Shown here: positions 6,784 to 7,071 of the stretch, one piece after another | Layout: the number at the start of each line of letters is the position of its first letter | How positions within the stretch are numbered: position 1 is the first letter of the stretch | Source of the DNA: Gammaproteobacteria bacterium | GTDB lineage: Bacteria; Pseudomonadota; Gammaproteobacteria; GCA-001735895 | Reading direction: 5' to 3' | DNA: 7,071 bases | NCBI GenBank assembly: GCA_003231795.1 | Contig: QIJI01000033.1 | Span: 1 to 7,071 of the forward strand | Made by a program: the position numbers and the translations under genes | Notes under the pieces: model-generated | What the model saw: the letters and a program-made list of their open reading frames with translations, nothing else | The model's database searches: none | Told to the model about the DNA's origin: nothing

Positions 6784-6948
6784 TAGGAGTCTGTCGGTTT
6801 TAGGTAATCGTAACGAGGGAAAGACATTTTGAGTCAGATTTTTTGATCGGATGAGGCGAATAGTTGTTCTATTCAACGAATTGGATCAAAAAATCTGGCC
6901 AAAATGTCTTTTCCGCAGTAGATTTATCCTAAGACCGACAGGCTCCTA
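6784..6948. mobile_element. 165-bp nested palindrome, MITE-like, without coding capacity
   Basis: The outer arms 6784-6804 and 6928-6948 pair at 19 of 21 positions (TAGGAGTCTGTCGGTTTTAGG on the left). Nested inside are perfect arms AAAGACATTTTG (6820-6831) with its complement (6900-6911), then CAGATTTTTTGATC (6835-6848) with its complement (6884-6897), then GAATAG (6858-6863) with CTATTC (6869-6874) around a 5-base loop. The whole unit could fold into one long hairpin. It holds no open frame worth naming. IS-like terminal repeats, short length and lack of a gene fit a miniature inverted-repeat transposable element, probably mobilised in trans. TA flanks both inner GGAG/CTCC ends, but this cannot be separated from the arms. 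The parent IS family is not identified. A structured RNA or strong bidirectional terminator is an alternative. Confidence 0.7.
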
Positions 6949-7071
6949 AGATTTCTTAAAGCACATAAGGGTGTTAAGAGATGGATCATTAGCCTGCAAC
7001 AAACGCTGTCCAGAATCCGAAAATCCGGCACGACAAATCTCCGTAACCCAGAAATCAACCGACTCGAATAG
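6946..7071 (-). pseudogene. Possible 3' fragment of a minus-strand gene, ended at the palindrome
   Basis: Read leftward from the window edge, one minus frame is open for 41 codons to a TAG at 6946-6948. Its translation includes FESVDFWVTEICRAGFSD and SGQRLLQANDP, with ordinary composition. The stop codon lies exactly in the end of the MITE-like palindrome arm. This could be the tail of a gene truncated by, or using the stop of, the inserted element. However, a second minus frame and a plus frame are also open here, and the stretch is too short to decide. It may be plain intergenic DNA. I do not recognise a family. Confidence 0.2.

Noticed and set aside
1..7071. Defence system, prophage, CRISPR, toxin-antitoxin or biosynthetic cluster
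   Set aside because: All the full-length genes match housekeeping or common accessory families; there are no spaced direct repeats, nuclease or reverse-transcriptase motifs, or small paired toxin-antitoxin frames.

Overview
The window looks like ordinary chromosomal DNA from a proteobacterium, most likely a gammaproteobacterium, possibly environmental or marine. The hints are a roughly balanced base composition, compact gene packing, strong Shine-Dalgarno sites, and the gene content: a Nit1-type amidase, a lipoprotein aminopeptidase of the PF10023 type, and a bacterial cytosolic-type M14 carboxypeptidase. The taxonomic guess is inference from protein style only. I see no tRNA, rRNA, CRISPR array, phage gene or intact transposase gene.

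Layout from left to right. Bases 1-207 (+) are the 3' end of an unidentified gene. It runs 38 bp into the convergent 3' end of a class I SAM-dependent methyltransferase (170-940, -). Upstream of that, on the same strand, is a 12-helix MFS transporter (1040-2224, -). A 249-bp spacer (2225-2473) follows, holding a candidate terminator hairpin and a separate 12-bp-arm palindrome. Next is an M14-family zinc carboxypeptidase (2474-3607, -). It diverges, across only 39 bp, from a lipoprotein zinc aminopeptidase (3647-4741, +). That gene ends tail-to-tail on a nitrilase-superfamily amidase (4738-5562, -), and the two stop codons share the palindrome CTAG. The amidase overlaps the 3' end of alanine dehydrogenase (ald, 5555-6676/6679, -) by 8 bp, which points to a translationally coupled ald-amidase operon. 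The right edge (6680-7071) has no recognised gene. It holds the ald upstream region with a 15-bp dyad, a 165-bp nested palindrome that looks like a MITE, and a short stretch open to the window edge.

Functionally, the right two thirds lean towards peptide and amino-acid turnover. There is a cytosolic metallocarboxypeptidase, an envelope-anchored predicted metallopeptidase, a C-N hydrolase probably used for metabolite repair, and a dehydrogenase that turns alanine into pyruvate and ammonium. A shared pathway is only inferred from proximity. The only tight operon evidence is for ald plus the amidase. I did not find a convincing new multi-gene system. The most distinctive non-coding features are the two palindromes, whose outer ends share the motif GGAGCCT.
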